A stretch of 64,000 bases of DNA from Allium sativum. Lineage: Eukaryota > Streptophyta > Magnoliopsida > Asparagales > Amaryllidaceae. Below are positions 35,201-47,095 of the stretch, one piece after another. A program made the position numbers and the translations under genes. Location: contig CM060920.1 in NCBI GenBank assembly GCA_030737875.1, forward strand, positions 475,508,861 to 475,572,860, read 5' to 3'. The notes below the pieces were generated by a model. It searched no databases. It had not been told where the DNA came from and worked only from the letters and a program-made list of their open reading frames with translations. Numbering within the stretch: position 1 is the stretch's first letter; each line of letters opens with the position of its first letter.

Positions 35201-38200
35201 AATTCCCACTTTAATTCAACTCCTTGAATTTCTATATTTGAAATTCATACATGAATTTAAATATCCAAACTCCATCTAAATTTCTATTTGAAATTCTAAA
35301 TGTTTCAAATCCCATTTGAACTTCTATATTCCAATTTGAATTCTATTGAAATTCAAATATTCAAACTCCTTTTTAAATTCTATATTCAAGATTCCATAGT
35401 TTTAAACCCATTTGAATTTCATATTCAAATCCATAGATCGAATCCTATTCGAATTCAATTTGAATTTCTTATTTCAAATTTCATTTTCCTTTTCCATTTG
35501 AATTCTAATATTCAAATTCATTTCCAGCCCCATTTAAATTCTAATATTCAAACTCATTTTGAATTCTAATATTCAAACCCATTTGAATTTCTTCACTCAA
35601 ACCCATTTGAATTTCTTCCCTCAAATCCATTTGAATTTCCCTGAATTCAAATCCCATTTTCAAAACCATTTGGATTTTCTATTTGAAATCCAATTTTTGA
35701 AATTCCATTTCCCATTCGACTTTGAAATCCTATTTTCAAAGTTTATTTCAAATTCTATTTTGAAATCTCATATTCAAATTTCCACTTAAATTTCTATATT
35801 CAATCCCATGTTCAAATTCAACACTTGAATTTCTATTTCAAATCTCAATTCAAATTTCATATTTAAATTCCATTCAAATCTCTATTCACACTTCACATTT
35901 GAATTCTTCTTTGAAATACTATATTTCAAATTCTATTTTGAAATCCTACATTGAAATCTCTATTCGAATTTCTTTATTCGAATTCCTTTGAATTCAGATT
36001 TTATTTTAATTCCTTGAATTCAAATTCTACTTTGCATTCTAATTTCATCTATTCAAGTTATATTTGAACTTCTATTTGAATTTCTAATATTCAATCTCCT
36101 TTTAAAATTCAAATATTTAAACTCCTTTAAAAATTCAAATGTTATACTCAAATTTCATTTGAGTTACATATTTAAAAATTTCACTTCACATCTTATTTTG
36201 AAATTTCATTTTAAATCCCAATTTAACGCTTGTATTTCTATTTCAGAATTATCAAATGATAATTCTTTTCACTTCATTTATAACTTCGTTATAAAAGAAT
36301 TATTTATAAACTTTGTTTATAAAGAAACTACTTGTTTTATTTTCAAAACAAGTTTATATTATATTTTCTATTAAAAATTCAAATTCTATTTAAAAATAGA
36401 ATTTTCCCTTTTAAAATCTCAAATGTCCTTTTAATTGGCCCAGTGATATTTAAACAATCAAATCACCCAATTTTCAATCATTTGGTTTTTAACACATCAT
36501 ATACGAATATATATGAAATCAAACAAACAACAAACAAACAGATAATATATTTTTGAGGAATCCTGTTGGATTCCTCCAACCTGTTTCCCTGCATCCACAG
36601 ATGTTAGCACATAAATAATACCCATTCTGCTTCGTGGCAGAATATCGCGGTATAGAAGGTCATCCACTAATCATAGCGTGGGGCGTATAGGGTAATCATC
36701 CGCTAAGAAACTGCGGGCATCCGCTAATGAGACTGCGGGAATCCAACCAACCAATCAACCCAATATATATATAATAGCCTAAATAACTAATATATGTAAA
36801 GCAAGCAGAAAAATCCACACAAGCAACAAACAATTATTTTTATGATATAAAAATAATTCTAAAGGTGAGTGAGATTTACTCACAAATGATTTTCCATTGT
36901 CGAAGATCCATTTTATTTCCATATCCTGCTTTCCATGAATCGTCTTCAATCGTCTTAACTGAATTTATCAGGTTCCGGTTATTTCAAACTACACGATCAA
37001 TCCATGGGACAAACTTACGAACAATTCCCAAAGATTCCCACCATCCATTTCTGACTAGACACCTCGTTCTACCTCTATTATCTCCTATCGAATCCATTTA
37101 ACATCTTATCAATTTAAATAAACTACTAAATGAATTAATTAACTCTCCGAAGTATTTTTAAATTTTATATAAAAAAAAATTGTATACCTTGTTGCTTCCA
37201 TCCATCAAAAAGCTAACTAAAAATCATCGGTCCTTGCCTGTTGAAATCAGCCCCAAACACTGGCCTTCACCACCTTGGAATTTCATCGAATACCTCATTA
37301 TCAATCACCATTCCCTTCTCTATCGCCTCTCGCTACTGTCGTGCCAGTTTCCATCCTCATCGCAACATCTCCAGTTCGGTCCTAGCGTCACCAGAAACAC
37401 CCCACATCGCACAAACCCTAGATCGAAATCCATATTCAACTCCATCAGTAATCGCATCATTCGTACTTCAGTTTCAACCCATACTCGCGACGCAGATCGG
37501 ACCTTCTATCATCACGCTGGCCCACTCCCAGTCCATCGCAACCGTAGTTCACCTTCCCAGGCAACATCGAGCACCCCCCACAAACCCTGATTGAGCTCGA
37601 CACCTCGCTCGAGACTGACCCAACAAGCTACCTGCGTGCATCTCAGATCTGAAATCGCGATGGAGTTTGGATCGCGACCTGATTCCCCTCTTTGATTCGG
37701 TGGAGTTTTGATTCTGTTATGAGATTGTTTAAAGAAATTGAATTCGGTTTCCTGGAATTTGAGGAATGGTGGAAACAAAGAGCATGGGTTCGATTTATAT
37801 AGACGCGAAGGCAGACAACAGGTACGAAGGCCATTGTATCATGTTTGCCTCAGTAATGAAGTTGGGAGACAAAACATTCTGCTCGAGAAAGAACTGTTGC
37901 GTGATTTTATTTGTTTAGGGTGGCTCGATTTATTGTAGGTCGGCTGAAAGTGATTTTGTCTGATTTTATTATATAAAATATTTCAAAATATCTCGTGGTT
38001 CCTAAATAGCAAATCCCGAACCGCTATCCAACAGTAAGGACCAATGTATGCCAGTTATATCATCATTCTGAACTTAATGAATCTGGTTTTGAGATTTTAA
38101 TTTGAACGTATATTTAAAATAGCCATATTAAATCAAATTTAAATTCAAAACAAATAAATTTTCAACAATGAATTCCTATTATCATCGTTCATATTTAATA

Positions 38201-38411
38201 GTGTATATATATTGATCATTTGAACCGTTTCGATTCAATTTTACCTTTAAATTAAATCATAAATTCTCGTATTTCAATAATTATCAAAATAAATCGTAAT
38301 TCGATTATTTAATCGATAATCCAATATAAAAATTCTTTTATATTATCAACACAATATTTAAAATGATATTAAATATTTAAAATTAATCGTTCAAAAACCT
38401 GGGTCGTTACA
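32234..38411 (-). repeat. GL1 5' LTR (right on the plus strand)
   Basis: This is 6178 bp and nearly identical to 24947-31122 at a constant offset of 7287 bp over most of its length. Shared internal features are the stem-loop at 32603-32641, the block at 33927-34138, the array at about 35069-36170 and the GC-richer block at about 37229-37600. Confidence 0.93.
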
Positions 38412-38745
38412 CCATTTGTGCATCTTTCACTCATTATACAAATACCCAAGGCATTGGTGACATTTCAGCAATGAACATCACAAGGATATTAATAATAGTA
38501 AACAAGGGATAAGTCTGAAAATTTAGATCCACGTAAAAGTGCAAGAAACCGTTCGTACGACCACAGAGTTTAAAATCTTCAACAAAATAAACATTCAAAA
38601 TAGGTTCAATTACAAGATCAATTATGATTTTACATAAAATCCTTTATTCACAACTCCGCTCATCCAACAAAGAGACTCTTGATCTCTGTCCTTAACACAA
38701 ATGAAACACTCCAGCAAAATTTATGAAAAAACCATGAATAATATG

Positions 38746-38823
38746 TCAAGGCTCTACTGGTGCTTTGAACTTCTTTCCAGCATACACAGCATTTGCACCC
38801 AACTCCTATTTGATCCTAAGAAT
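38746..38823 (-). pseudogene. Last-exon remnant of unrecognised gene, unit C
   Basis: The minus-strand frame ILRIK is stopped at once by TAG and then continues in frame as ELGANAVYAGKKFKAPVEP to TGA. The acceptor tgcag is kept. Confidence 0.45.
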
Positions 38824-39611
38824 CTGCATTTACACGAACATACATATCAGTTATATAATGTGCATAGGAACAAAAAGGAGATATACATTATATATATGCA
38901 TTTACGCGAATATGATATATATGTGTGTGTTTGTGTTTTTGACAAAAGTAGAATGAATATGAATGTGTTGCCTTTGAATTAAATGTGAGCATACATATAA
39001 ATGATTCACTCAACAAGAATTTTAAGCATTATGTATTTAAGTAGTATGTGTGTTCATCCATCAACCTCTATGCATTTTTATCAAAATCAACTCTCTCACT
39101 CTCATTTGGGTTCATCCATCAACCTCTATGCATTTTTATCAAAATCAACTCTCTCACTCTCATTTGTTAACACTCCTTGTTAACCGAAAAACCTGTGATC
39201 CAAACAGTTCTCCATAATTGTTTTAAGAATTTATACCCAAATGAATATTCTGCAATTGTTAGGTACATAACGTACTGCACTAAACTCTCATTTTTGGTAT
39301 TGTGATTTATACCAAAGTAATTAACAATTGGTAAAGAAAAAGGTTAAATAACAAACACATACCGGGAACCTGTCTGCATTCACTTTTATCATATGCAGAT
39401 GAGAGGAACTTTGCTTGCAAGGAGAAAAAGTGTGATGCTCCTACTGCTATGCAACTATGTACATTTTTTTTAAACATGGCAATGTATTTTTGATTTGAAC
39501 TCCCAAATAAAAAACTAAAATTTCAACCGCAAAAGTAAAACAAGGTTCTTCCTAACCATCAAAATATTAGAACAGGAAATCAGTACAAAAACATGAGAGA
39601 CTGAAATCTCT

Positions 39612-40066
39612 CCATTTGAGAGGGATGAACTTGGAAGAGTGGGTAGCACCAACACCGGACCTACCTTGCTTGACTGGCTTATAAGAGAAGGAGAATTCGG
39701 CAAGGTAGTGTCCTATCATTTTAGGCTTGATTTCATTAACCTGGTTGAATGTCTTTCCATTGTAGACTCCCACTATGCTTCATATCATTTCCAGGACTAT
39801 GATCATGTTGCAGAGGTGGGTTTCACCGGCTCTAGCTTCTCACAAGCTGGTGCTCTCTTTTTCTCCTTCCTAAGCTTCTTAATCAAAGCCATGGGTCGCC
39901 TCTTTAATCCTCTTTTAAACCTTCTTCTAGCGCATGTAGTGAAGAGCTGAACAAGATCACCTGTTGACATATCAAGAAGCTGGTCAAAATCCAGTCCTCT
40001 AAAAGCGAACTTCCTGAACATTCTCTTTAGCTATTCTGCCGCCACCTCGGTCTCCGCATCCACCAT
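39612..40066 (-). pseudogene. RPS15: 40S ribosomal protein S15 pseudogene, copy C
   Basis: This copy starts at the ATG at 40064-40066. It has the shared one-base deletion after the EKLEPVK segment. In addition, an early Gln codon has become TAG (near 40032), and the normal stop is lost (TGA to TGG at 39612-39614), so the second half would read on. Protein sense elsewhere is clear ([54 protein letters not shown]). Confidence 0.92.
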
Positions 40067-40536
40067 GGTTTTGTTGTTTAATTCGACGAAAGGACGAAGA
40101 AGAGCCACCGGAAAGAGGAACTGATATTTAGGGTTTTGACTCAACTGTGTACTTACATCAGAATAACTGAATAAAATTATATTAATAGGATGCAGCTAAA
40201 CTTTTGTTCACCCTATTGAATATTTCAATATATATGCCATTCTGCCTCTCACTTCAATATAGTCATATATGTCTATCAAATTTACATACTCTTTACTATT
40301 TAATGCGACTCACAGTTTTGCAATGCTGATTTTAAATTCAGGTTATAATTTTAAACTAACCATCTTTTTTCAGTTAAATAAATTTCTATAATTCTTTAAG
40401 GCGTTTGAGTATGCATGTATATTTGCAGTTTTTAACTCAGGTATCCAACTTCGTATCGGTTCTAATATATTTTACTTATTTTAGACTCAATATAATTTTC
40501 TAACAAAATTTTCTTATGGTAGGTATAATAAACTTG

Positions 40537-41811
40537 CACAGGCGGCCCTGGCCCAGTGCCAACAGGGACGCTGCACTGGGCATTATCTGCAGGAGGGCAT
40601 CATCGAAGGCAGGAGAGTAAACGAAAAGAAACACGCAGATTGCTGAAGCTCAAAAAATAAAAAAAAGGACATCGCAGACGAAGTCATGTAGTTCGCACAA
40701 CAAGGAAGAAGCGGCATCTCAAATCTAACCTACTAGTGTTATAGCTATTTCGAACAAGGAGGAAAATACATGCTATTCGAAGAAGATCAGGAGAAGGAGG
40801 ACAATTCACGCCACACAGCCAGAGTTTGACATATCAAATTTGCTCTATATCAGGTAACCTAATTTTCAATTTTCTAAATTATCCTAGTTTAATTTAATTT
40901 GTGGTTAGTGACTATAATTAGGGTTTTAATTTTATATTTATATGTTTTGCAATTTAGTTTGCAGATCCATGATTATAACACCTCGAATTAAAAACGAAAT
41001 AAGTAAATTATAATAGCTAAGCACTACTCCAAATTTATTCTCTTATTTAAGGAAGGACAAAAAATAGCTTTTTTGTTGTCATTGTGAGTGATTATAGAAC
41101 CTCATTATTTTACTAAACAAGTGTTGCTATTGATATGGTTCGCTTGGTTTCAATGATTTACCAAGGCAAACACACTATTTTTCTATCTACAATGAGTTTT
41201 TGGGATTTCAGATTGTAAGGGTGGATTGTTTTTTGAGCAACCTGACAAAAGATGTGCATGTTATTGCAATAAAAATGCATAGTCTATTCTCCTTTCAGTC
41301 TATCAATATGATTTCTGGTTGAGTTGGATGTAGGCATTTGTTTTGGTAATTAATTCATCCGTCTTAGTCTTTTTTCTTCTTCTGTTTTTTAGGGAAGCCA
41401 ATACAGTGAGGGTGAAGACTGTTTTCTTTGGATGGTTAAGGATTTGTGACATATGGTTCTGTAGACTGTTTTATCAGTGCTAATTTTAAAGTTAAAAAAA
41501 ATTACTGCCATATTTAATGATATTGTTTCAATGTTAAAAATGTCAATAGATATATTTGAAGAAGTCTGCAACAACAACGTTAGCTCTTTTCTGCTTTGTT
41601 TATCTCATTCATTTTCTGAAACATAAAATGATCATATAAATATTACACAAACTGGTTTAATAAGCACAAATAACATTTATATCAAATATTAACCTTCCTT
41701 ACAACTATGAATATTAGTATGGGCATCACAAATATTGAATTTCCAAATTTACATCGATGGACATCATTTAGTAAATCACCCTAGGCATCATAAGTCCCAG
41801 GACTGGCTCTG
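40537..41811. mobile_element. Non-autonomous hAT-like transposon (1275 bp)
   Basis: This sequence is absent from the same place in units A, B and D. The flanks TAAACTTG (40529-40536) and TAAACATG (41812-41819) match at seven of eight bases. An 8-bp duplication is typical of hAT. The ends are imperfect inverted repeats: CACAGGCGGCCCTGG at the left, and CAGAGCCAGTCCTGG read inward from the right. No transposase sense is visible, so it would depend on another element. Confidence 0.75.
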
Positions 41812-42158
41812 TAAACATGATACCTTTTTGTGCATCTTCCACTCATTATACAAATAACCAAGGCATTGGTGACATTTTAGTAATGAACATCACAAGGATA
41901 TTAATAGTAGTAAACAAGGGATAAGTTAGAAAATTTAGTTCCACATTAAATTGCAAGAAACCTTTTGTACGACCACAAAGTTTAAAATCTTCAACAAAAT
42001 AAAACATTCAAAATAGGTTCAATTACAAGAACAATTACGATTTTACATAAAATCCTTTATTCATTATTCCGCTTATCCAGCAAAGAGACTCTAGACCCCA
42101 GTCTTTAACACAAATGAAACACTCTATCAAAATTTATGAAAAATCCATGAATAATATA

Positions 42159-42236
42159 TCAAGGCTCTACTGGTGCTTTGAACTTCTCTCCAACATACAC
42201 ATCATTGACACACAACTCCTCTTTGTTCCTAAGAAT
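42159..42236 (-). pseudogene. Last-exon remnant of unrecognised gene, unit D
   Basis: The minus-strand frame ILRNKEELCVNDVYVG, EKFKAPVEP ends in TGA, and the acceptor gcag is kept. It has more substitutions than A-C. Confidence 0.45.
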
Positions 42237-43060
42237 CTGCATTTACACGAACAAACATATCAGTTATATAATATGCACAGAAACAAAAAGGAGATATACA
42301 TTATATATATATATAAATGTGTATATATATATATATGCATTTACGCAAACGTGATATACATGATATATATGTGTGTGTTTGTGTTTTTGACAAAAGTAGA
42401 ATTAATATGAATGTGTTGCCTTTGAATTAAATGTGAGCATACATATAAATGATTCACTCAACAAGAATTTTAAGCAGTACGTATTTAAGTAGAATGTGTG
42501 TTCATCTATCAGCCTCTATGCATTTTTATCAAAATCAACTCTCTCACTCTCATTTGTTTTCATCCATCAACCTCTATGCATTTTTATCAAAATCAACTCT
42601 CTCACTCTCATTTGTTAACTCTCCTTGTTAACCAAAAAACTTGTGATCCAAACAGTTCTCCATAATTGTTTTAAGAATTTATACCCAAATGAATATTCTG
42701 CAATTATTAGGTACATAATGTACCGCAGTAAACTCTCATTTTTGGTATTGTGATTTATACCAAAGTAATTAACAAATGGTTAAAAAAAACGGTTAAATAA
42801 CAAACACATACTGGGAACCTGTCTGCATTCACTTTTATTATGTGTAGATGAGAGGAAATTTTCTTGCAAGGAGAAAAAAGTGTGATGCTCCTACTACTTT
42901 GCAACTGTGTATTTTTTTTAAAACATGACAATGTATTTTTGATTTGAACTCCCAAATAAAAAACTAAAATTACAACTGCAAAAGAAAAACAAGGTTCTTC
43001 CTAACCATCAAAATAATAGAACAAGCAATCAGTACAAAAACATGAGTGGCTGAAATCTCT

Positions 43061-43514
43061 TCATTTGAGAGGGATGAACTTGTAAGAGTGGGTAGCACCA
43101 ACACTGGGCCTACCATGCTTGACTGGCTTATAAGAGAAGGAGAACTCGGCAAGGTAGCATCCTATCATTTTAGGCTTGATTTCATTAACCTGGTTGAATG
43201 TCTTTCCATTGTAGACTCCCATTATGCTTCCTATCATTTCTAGAACTAAGATCATGTTGCGGAGGTGGGTTTACCGGCTCTGGTTTCTCACAAGCGGGTG
43301 CTCTCTTTTTTGCCTTCCTAAGCTTTTTAATCAAATCCATGGGTTGCCTCTTCAATCCTCTGTTAAACCTTCTTCTAGCGCGTGCAGTGAAGAGCTGAAC
43401 AAGATCATTTGTTGACATATCAAGAAGCTGGTCAAGATCCAGTCCTCTAAAAGTGAACTTCCTAAATGTTCTCTTTAGCTGTTCTGCCGCCACCTCGGTC
43501 TCCGCATCCACAAT
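43061..43514 (-). pseudogene. RPS15: 40S ribosomal protein S15 pseudogene, copy D
   Basis: The start codon is changed from ATG to ATT (43512-43514). At the site of the shared frameshift one further base is missing, making 454 nt in place of 455. Sense on both sides is clear ([58 protein letters not shown]), with the stop at 43061-43063. Confidence 0.92.
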
Positions 43515-44010
43515 GGTTTTGTTGTTTAATTCGAGGAAAGGACTAAGAAGAGCCACCACGAAAGAGGAACTGATATTTAGGGTTTTGATGCAACTGTGTA
43601 CTTACATCAAACAAACTGAATAAAATTATATCAATAGGATGCAACTAAAATTTTGTTCACCCGATTGAATACTTCAATATATATATGTCATTCTGCCTCT
43701 CACTTTAATATAGTCATATACGTCTATCAAATTTACATACTGTTTACTATTTAATGCGACTCACAGTTTCGCGATGCTGATTTTAAATTCAGGTTATAAT
43801 TTTAAACTAACCATCTTTCATCTTTTTCAGTTAAATAAATTTCTATAATTCTTTTAGGCATTTGAGTATCATGTATATTTGCAGTTTTTAACTCAGGTAT
43901 CCAGCTTCTGTCGGTTCTAATATATTTTACATTTTTAGACTCAATATAATTTTCTAATAGATTTTTCCTACGGAAGGCGTAATAAACGTGATACCTTTTT
44001 GTGCATCTTT

Positions 44011-44523
44011 CGCCTATAAACTAAAAGTTTGGACATTGCTAAAATGCTAAACTTCCTTTTTTTTGGGTAATATTGGGTGATAATGACCAATGTTAATACT
44101 ATACTAAGCTAACAGTGATACTAATCTAAGTGTAAATTATGGAAAAATGAAAATCCTTCTGAAAAGTTGACCCCTCAAAATTAAAAAATAAATGAGGAAA
44201 TCAAAACATGTAGAGATGGTAAATAAATGCATATAATATCCTTTAATAAAATTTTAAACAAATGCAGATGAATCATAAAATATTTATATCCTTTAACTCA
44301 AATCATATTTCTCTACCAATTGTCTCAACCATTCCGGCTAATAATGAATACTATGACTGAGATACCTTTTCTATTTGAATAATACAAAAAGAAGATGAAT
44401 ATAAACAAAATACAAAAGCACAAATTCATTTGAGTCTGCTATGACTGCCGCTATTCAAATGGACTGAGTTATACAAAGCAATGCATTGCTTATAAAAAAA
44501 ATCAAACAAATACATACTCTATT
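44011..44523. other. No recognisable gene
   Basis: AT-rich sequence between the RPS15 array and the next LTR element. I see no coding sense or repeat family. The last five bases, ctatt, are the target duplication of the HSP101-capturing element. Confidence 0.5.
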
Positions 44524-45067
44524 TGTTGGGTAAACATTAAATGCAAGTTTAATGAAAATAATAAAATGAAAAGACAAGTGTCTTTTAGGTGAAAAGGTAG
44601 TGTCTTTAGAGTCAAAAGTCATGTCAGTTGAAATGAAGAGTCGTGTCCGTTAAAGTTAAAAGTCATGTTAATTAATGATGTGTCTATTCGTGAAGAGTCG
44701 TGTCTGTTCGTCAAGTGTCATGTCCATTAGTCAAGAGTTATGTCTGTTCGTGAAAGGTCGTGCCTATTGATGAAAAGGTGTCTATTGGAGTTGAAAGGTC
44801 ATGTAGACCACTATATAAATAGGGGTGGTCATTTTGTATGTGAAGTGAGAAAGTGAAAAAAGAAAGAAAAGAGGGAATGAGTGAGAAAAAGTGAGAGTGA
44901 GTATTGTAAGAGAGGGAGTGAGAAAAGAGAGAAAAGAGAGAAAAAAAGAGAAAAGAGAGAAAGTGAAAGCAATAAAGAAAGAAATTCAGCAATGAAAAAA
45001 AGTTTAATATTGTTTTCTCCTCTTCTTCAATCCAACAAAGTGGTATTAGAGCTAATTTGATTCTACA
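44524..45067 (+). repeat. HSP101-capturing element 5' LTR
   Basis: It starts TGTTGGGTAAACATT and ends TTTGATTCTACA. It contains degenerate ~20-bp repeats of the type AAGAGTCGTGTCYGTT (44590-44770), a TATA-like ctatataaatag (44810-44821), and close to its end a primer-site-like TGGTATTAGAGC (45041-45052). Confidence 0.9.
44810..44821 (+). promoter_or_regulatory. TATA box of the HSP101-capturing element LTR
   Basis: ctatataaatag is followed by a purine-rich leader with GTGAGAAAGTG repeats. The right LTR has the same box at about 60729-60740. It would drive the gag-HSP101 RNA. Confidence 0.6.
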
Positions 45068-45070
45068 ACT

Positions 45071-45082
45071 TGGTATCAGAGC
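45071..45082 (+). promoter_or_regulatory. Primer-binding site of the HSP101-capturing element
   Basis: TGGTATCAGAGC lies three bases after the LTR end. A second copy-like site lies inside each LTR (TGGTATTAGAGC at 45041-45052, TGGTATCAGAGC at 60962-60973). The target duplication proves that the LTR ends after the inner copy. Confidence 0.88.
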
Positions 45083-46085
45083 CTAGGTTGAAACTATGGT
45101 GTAACAACCCGTAAAATGCGAGCCAGTTTGAAATTTTTATTTTGGCAATTTTAGCGAATTTTGATTATTTAAAATGAAATATTTTAAATAATAGCGACGA
45201 GAAATTTATTTTGAATTGAATTCGACGTATATATTATATACGTCGTCGTTAGAATTTAAATATTTATATATAATTATAAAAGGAATAGAAAATGACGCGG
45301 TAGTTCGATAATTCGATTTCAAACTTCAATTGAATGTACCGGGTGCAAAACAATCCGGATTTTAGTGAAACCAAAAATAATTGAATCTAATAGTGAATAT
45401 CTTTCCAACGAATCCGAAAAATCAAGATTTCATATCGGGAATCAAAAGATATGTCCAGTTGAAAATTCTGAATAGTCGCTATGGAATTCAGGCCCTTAAA
45501 AATGGACATTTTGCAAACGACCTCGGATTTCGACGAAACCAGTTTTGTTGGGTCCGTGATGTCAAGTTATTGCTAGGTTTCAAATTTCATAATTTTTCGA
45601 ATCAATATGTGAGCGTGGCAAAGGAAAACGCGTTTGACCAGTTTCAGTTGATTTTAATCGACTGGAAATTGGCCATTTTTCTAACGGTCTCAGAATTCGA
45701 CGAAACTAGTTTTGTTAGGACCGTATCGTCAATACGAAGCTAGAAAATATTTTTCTGTAATTTATAGAGTTAGTATGTGACCCCGGTAATTTGAAATGTG
45801 CGTTTAAAATTCAATATAATGATTTAAATGTAAATGCAACGGAAACTGATCGAAACGGTCGATTCAGCTTGCGGTACATATCCCATTGTGTTTAGAATGG
45901 GGGTGAAACGCTATGGACGACAGGCGGGGGGTTCGATTTCGAGAGCGTATGAAAAGTCAACTTAGGAGAGAGAAATTAAATAAAAATTAAATAAAAAAAA
46001 AATAAAAAAAAATAATATTCCCTCCCCTTTATTGGTTCTGGCCCCCCCTAAATTACTAAACAGATCGATTATATAAAAAAAAAAA

Positions 46086-46397
46086 ATGGCAGACCGCCGC
46101 CCATCGCCCATCCCCCACCGTCGGTCGGCCACCAGCCTCCGCCCCTCCCTCGAGATCGCGCCGCCACCCTCTTCTTCTCCTCCTCGCCGAACCCACCTCG
46201 AGCCCGAGACCTCCAGACCCCCTCCGTTCAACGCCTGTCCACCTCCCACATCCGCCACTGACCGACGTCCCTCCTCCGTGCGCCTCCGACCAGAGCAGCC
46301 TCCACCAACCTCCGACGTAGCGAGGCACCGCCCTTCTTCGATTTATACTGTAAGATTTTTATTTATTTTCATTTCTTTATTGTATTTATTAGTTTAA
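46086..46397 (+). other. GC-rich Pro/Arg-coding block in GL2 5' LTR
   Basis: A sharp change to GC-rich sequence follows a poly-A run. It is open from ATG (MADRRPSPIPHRRSATS..., Pro- and Arg-rich) for 103 codons. In the 3' LTR copy (53715-53918) a C-to-T change introduces an earlier stop. It could be a captured gene or 5'-UTR piece, or a CpG-rich promoter. I do not recognise the protein and doubt that it is made. Confidence 0.35.
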
Positions 46398-46435
46398 AAC
46401 CTGATTTTTATTTTGTTTAAAACCTGATTTTATAA

Positions 46436-46551
46436 GAATTTTAAAAACTGATTTAAAATAATTTTAAAAACTGATTTAAAATAATTTTAAAAACTGATTT
46501 AAAATGATTTTAAAAACTGATTTAAAATGATTTTAAAAACTGATTTAAAAT
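46436..46551 (+). repeat. 23-bp tandem array in GL2 5' LTR
   Basis: About five units of GATTTTAAAAACTGATTTAAAAT with few changes. The copy in the 3' LTR is at about 54062-54180. Confidence 0.75.
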
Positions 46552-46891
46552 GAAAATAAAAATCATACTTTTAAAAGGAGAAAAGACGGGATTTTTATTA
46601 TGTAGAAGGAGCAAGACATGATTTTTATATTTTTAAAGTAATAAAAATATGATTTTTATATTTTTAAAGTATTAAAAATATAATCTTTCATATAGTAGAA
46701 GGGTAAAAATGTGATTTTTATGTGTGTAGAGAGTTAAAAATATAATTTTTACATGATCGGGATATAAAAAAATGTCATCTTTATGTATGTAGAAAAATAA
46801 AAATGAGATTTTTTTTAAAGATGAAATCTTTAAATTTGAGAAAGCAAAGTCCACGTTTTTATAAAGGCGAAATCTTTTTGTATAGTAGCGT

Positions 46892-47095
46892 AAATAAAAA
46901 TTCGATTTTTATATATTGAACTTTGAAATAAAAATTCAAATTTTATATATTGAACTTTGAAATAAAAATTCGATTTTTATATATTAAACGTTGAAATAAA
47001 AATTCGATTTTTATATATTGAACTTTGAAATAAAAATTCGATTTTTATATATTGAACTTTGAAATAAAAATTCGATTTTTATATATTGAATAGCG
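46892..47095 (+). repeat. 34-bp tandem array in GL2 5' LTR (6 units)
   Basis: The unit is AAATAAAAATTCGATTTT followed by TATATATTGAACTTTG. There are six units here and five at 54521-54686 in the 3' LTR, which explains most of the LTR length difference. Confidence 0.85.

Larger units (their letters stand above)
24947..38411 (-). mobile_element. GL1: giant-LTR non-autonomous gypsy-like element
   Basis: The element lies on the minus strand. Two LTRs of 6176 and 6178 bp (ends TGAAACGACCC...GGGTCGTTACA on the plus strand) flank only 1111 bp. A perfect 5-bp duplication CCATT borders it. The primer site (32220-32231) and purine tract with hairpin (31123-31158) are typical of the Tekay-type lineage. 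No gag or pol sense is present anywhere. The LTRs differ at about ten positions plus short repeat-length changes, so the insertion is recent. It resembles a LARD in lacking genes, but LARDs usually have shorter LTRs and longer interiors. Confidence 0.93.
38412..41839 (-). repeat. RPS15 tandem array, unit C
   Basis: The third unit has a total length of 3412 bp, because a 1275-bp hAT-like element sits near its right end. Without that element and the duplicated target bases it is about 2.13 kb. Confidence 0.9.
41840..44010 (-). repeat. RPS15 tandem array, unit D
   Basis: This is the last unit, about 2171 bp. Similarity to the other units ends around 44010, just after GTGCATCTTTC, which marks the right edge of the array. 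It contains a longer (at)n stretch near 42300-42340. Confidence 0.88.

Noticed and set aside
24947..38411. A 7.3-kb segmental tandem duplication or assembly duplicate instead of an LTR element
   Set aside because: The two 6.2-kb repeats are bordered by a perfect CCATT duplication, have TG...CA ends, and are separated by a primer site at one border and a purine tract at the other. This is diagnostic of LTRs.
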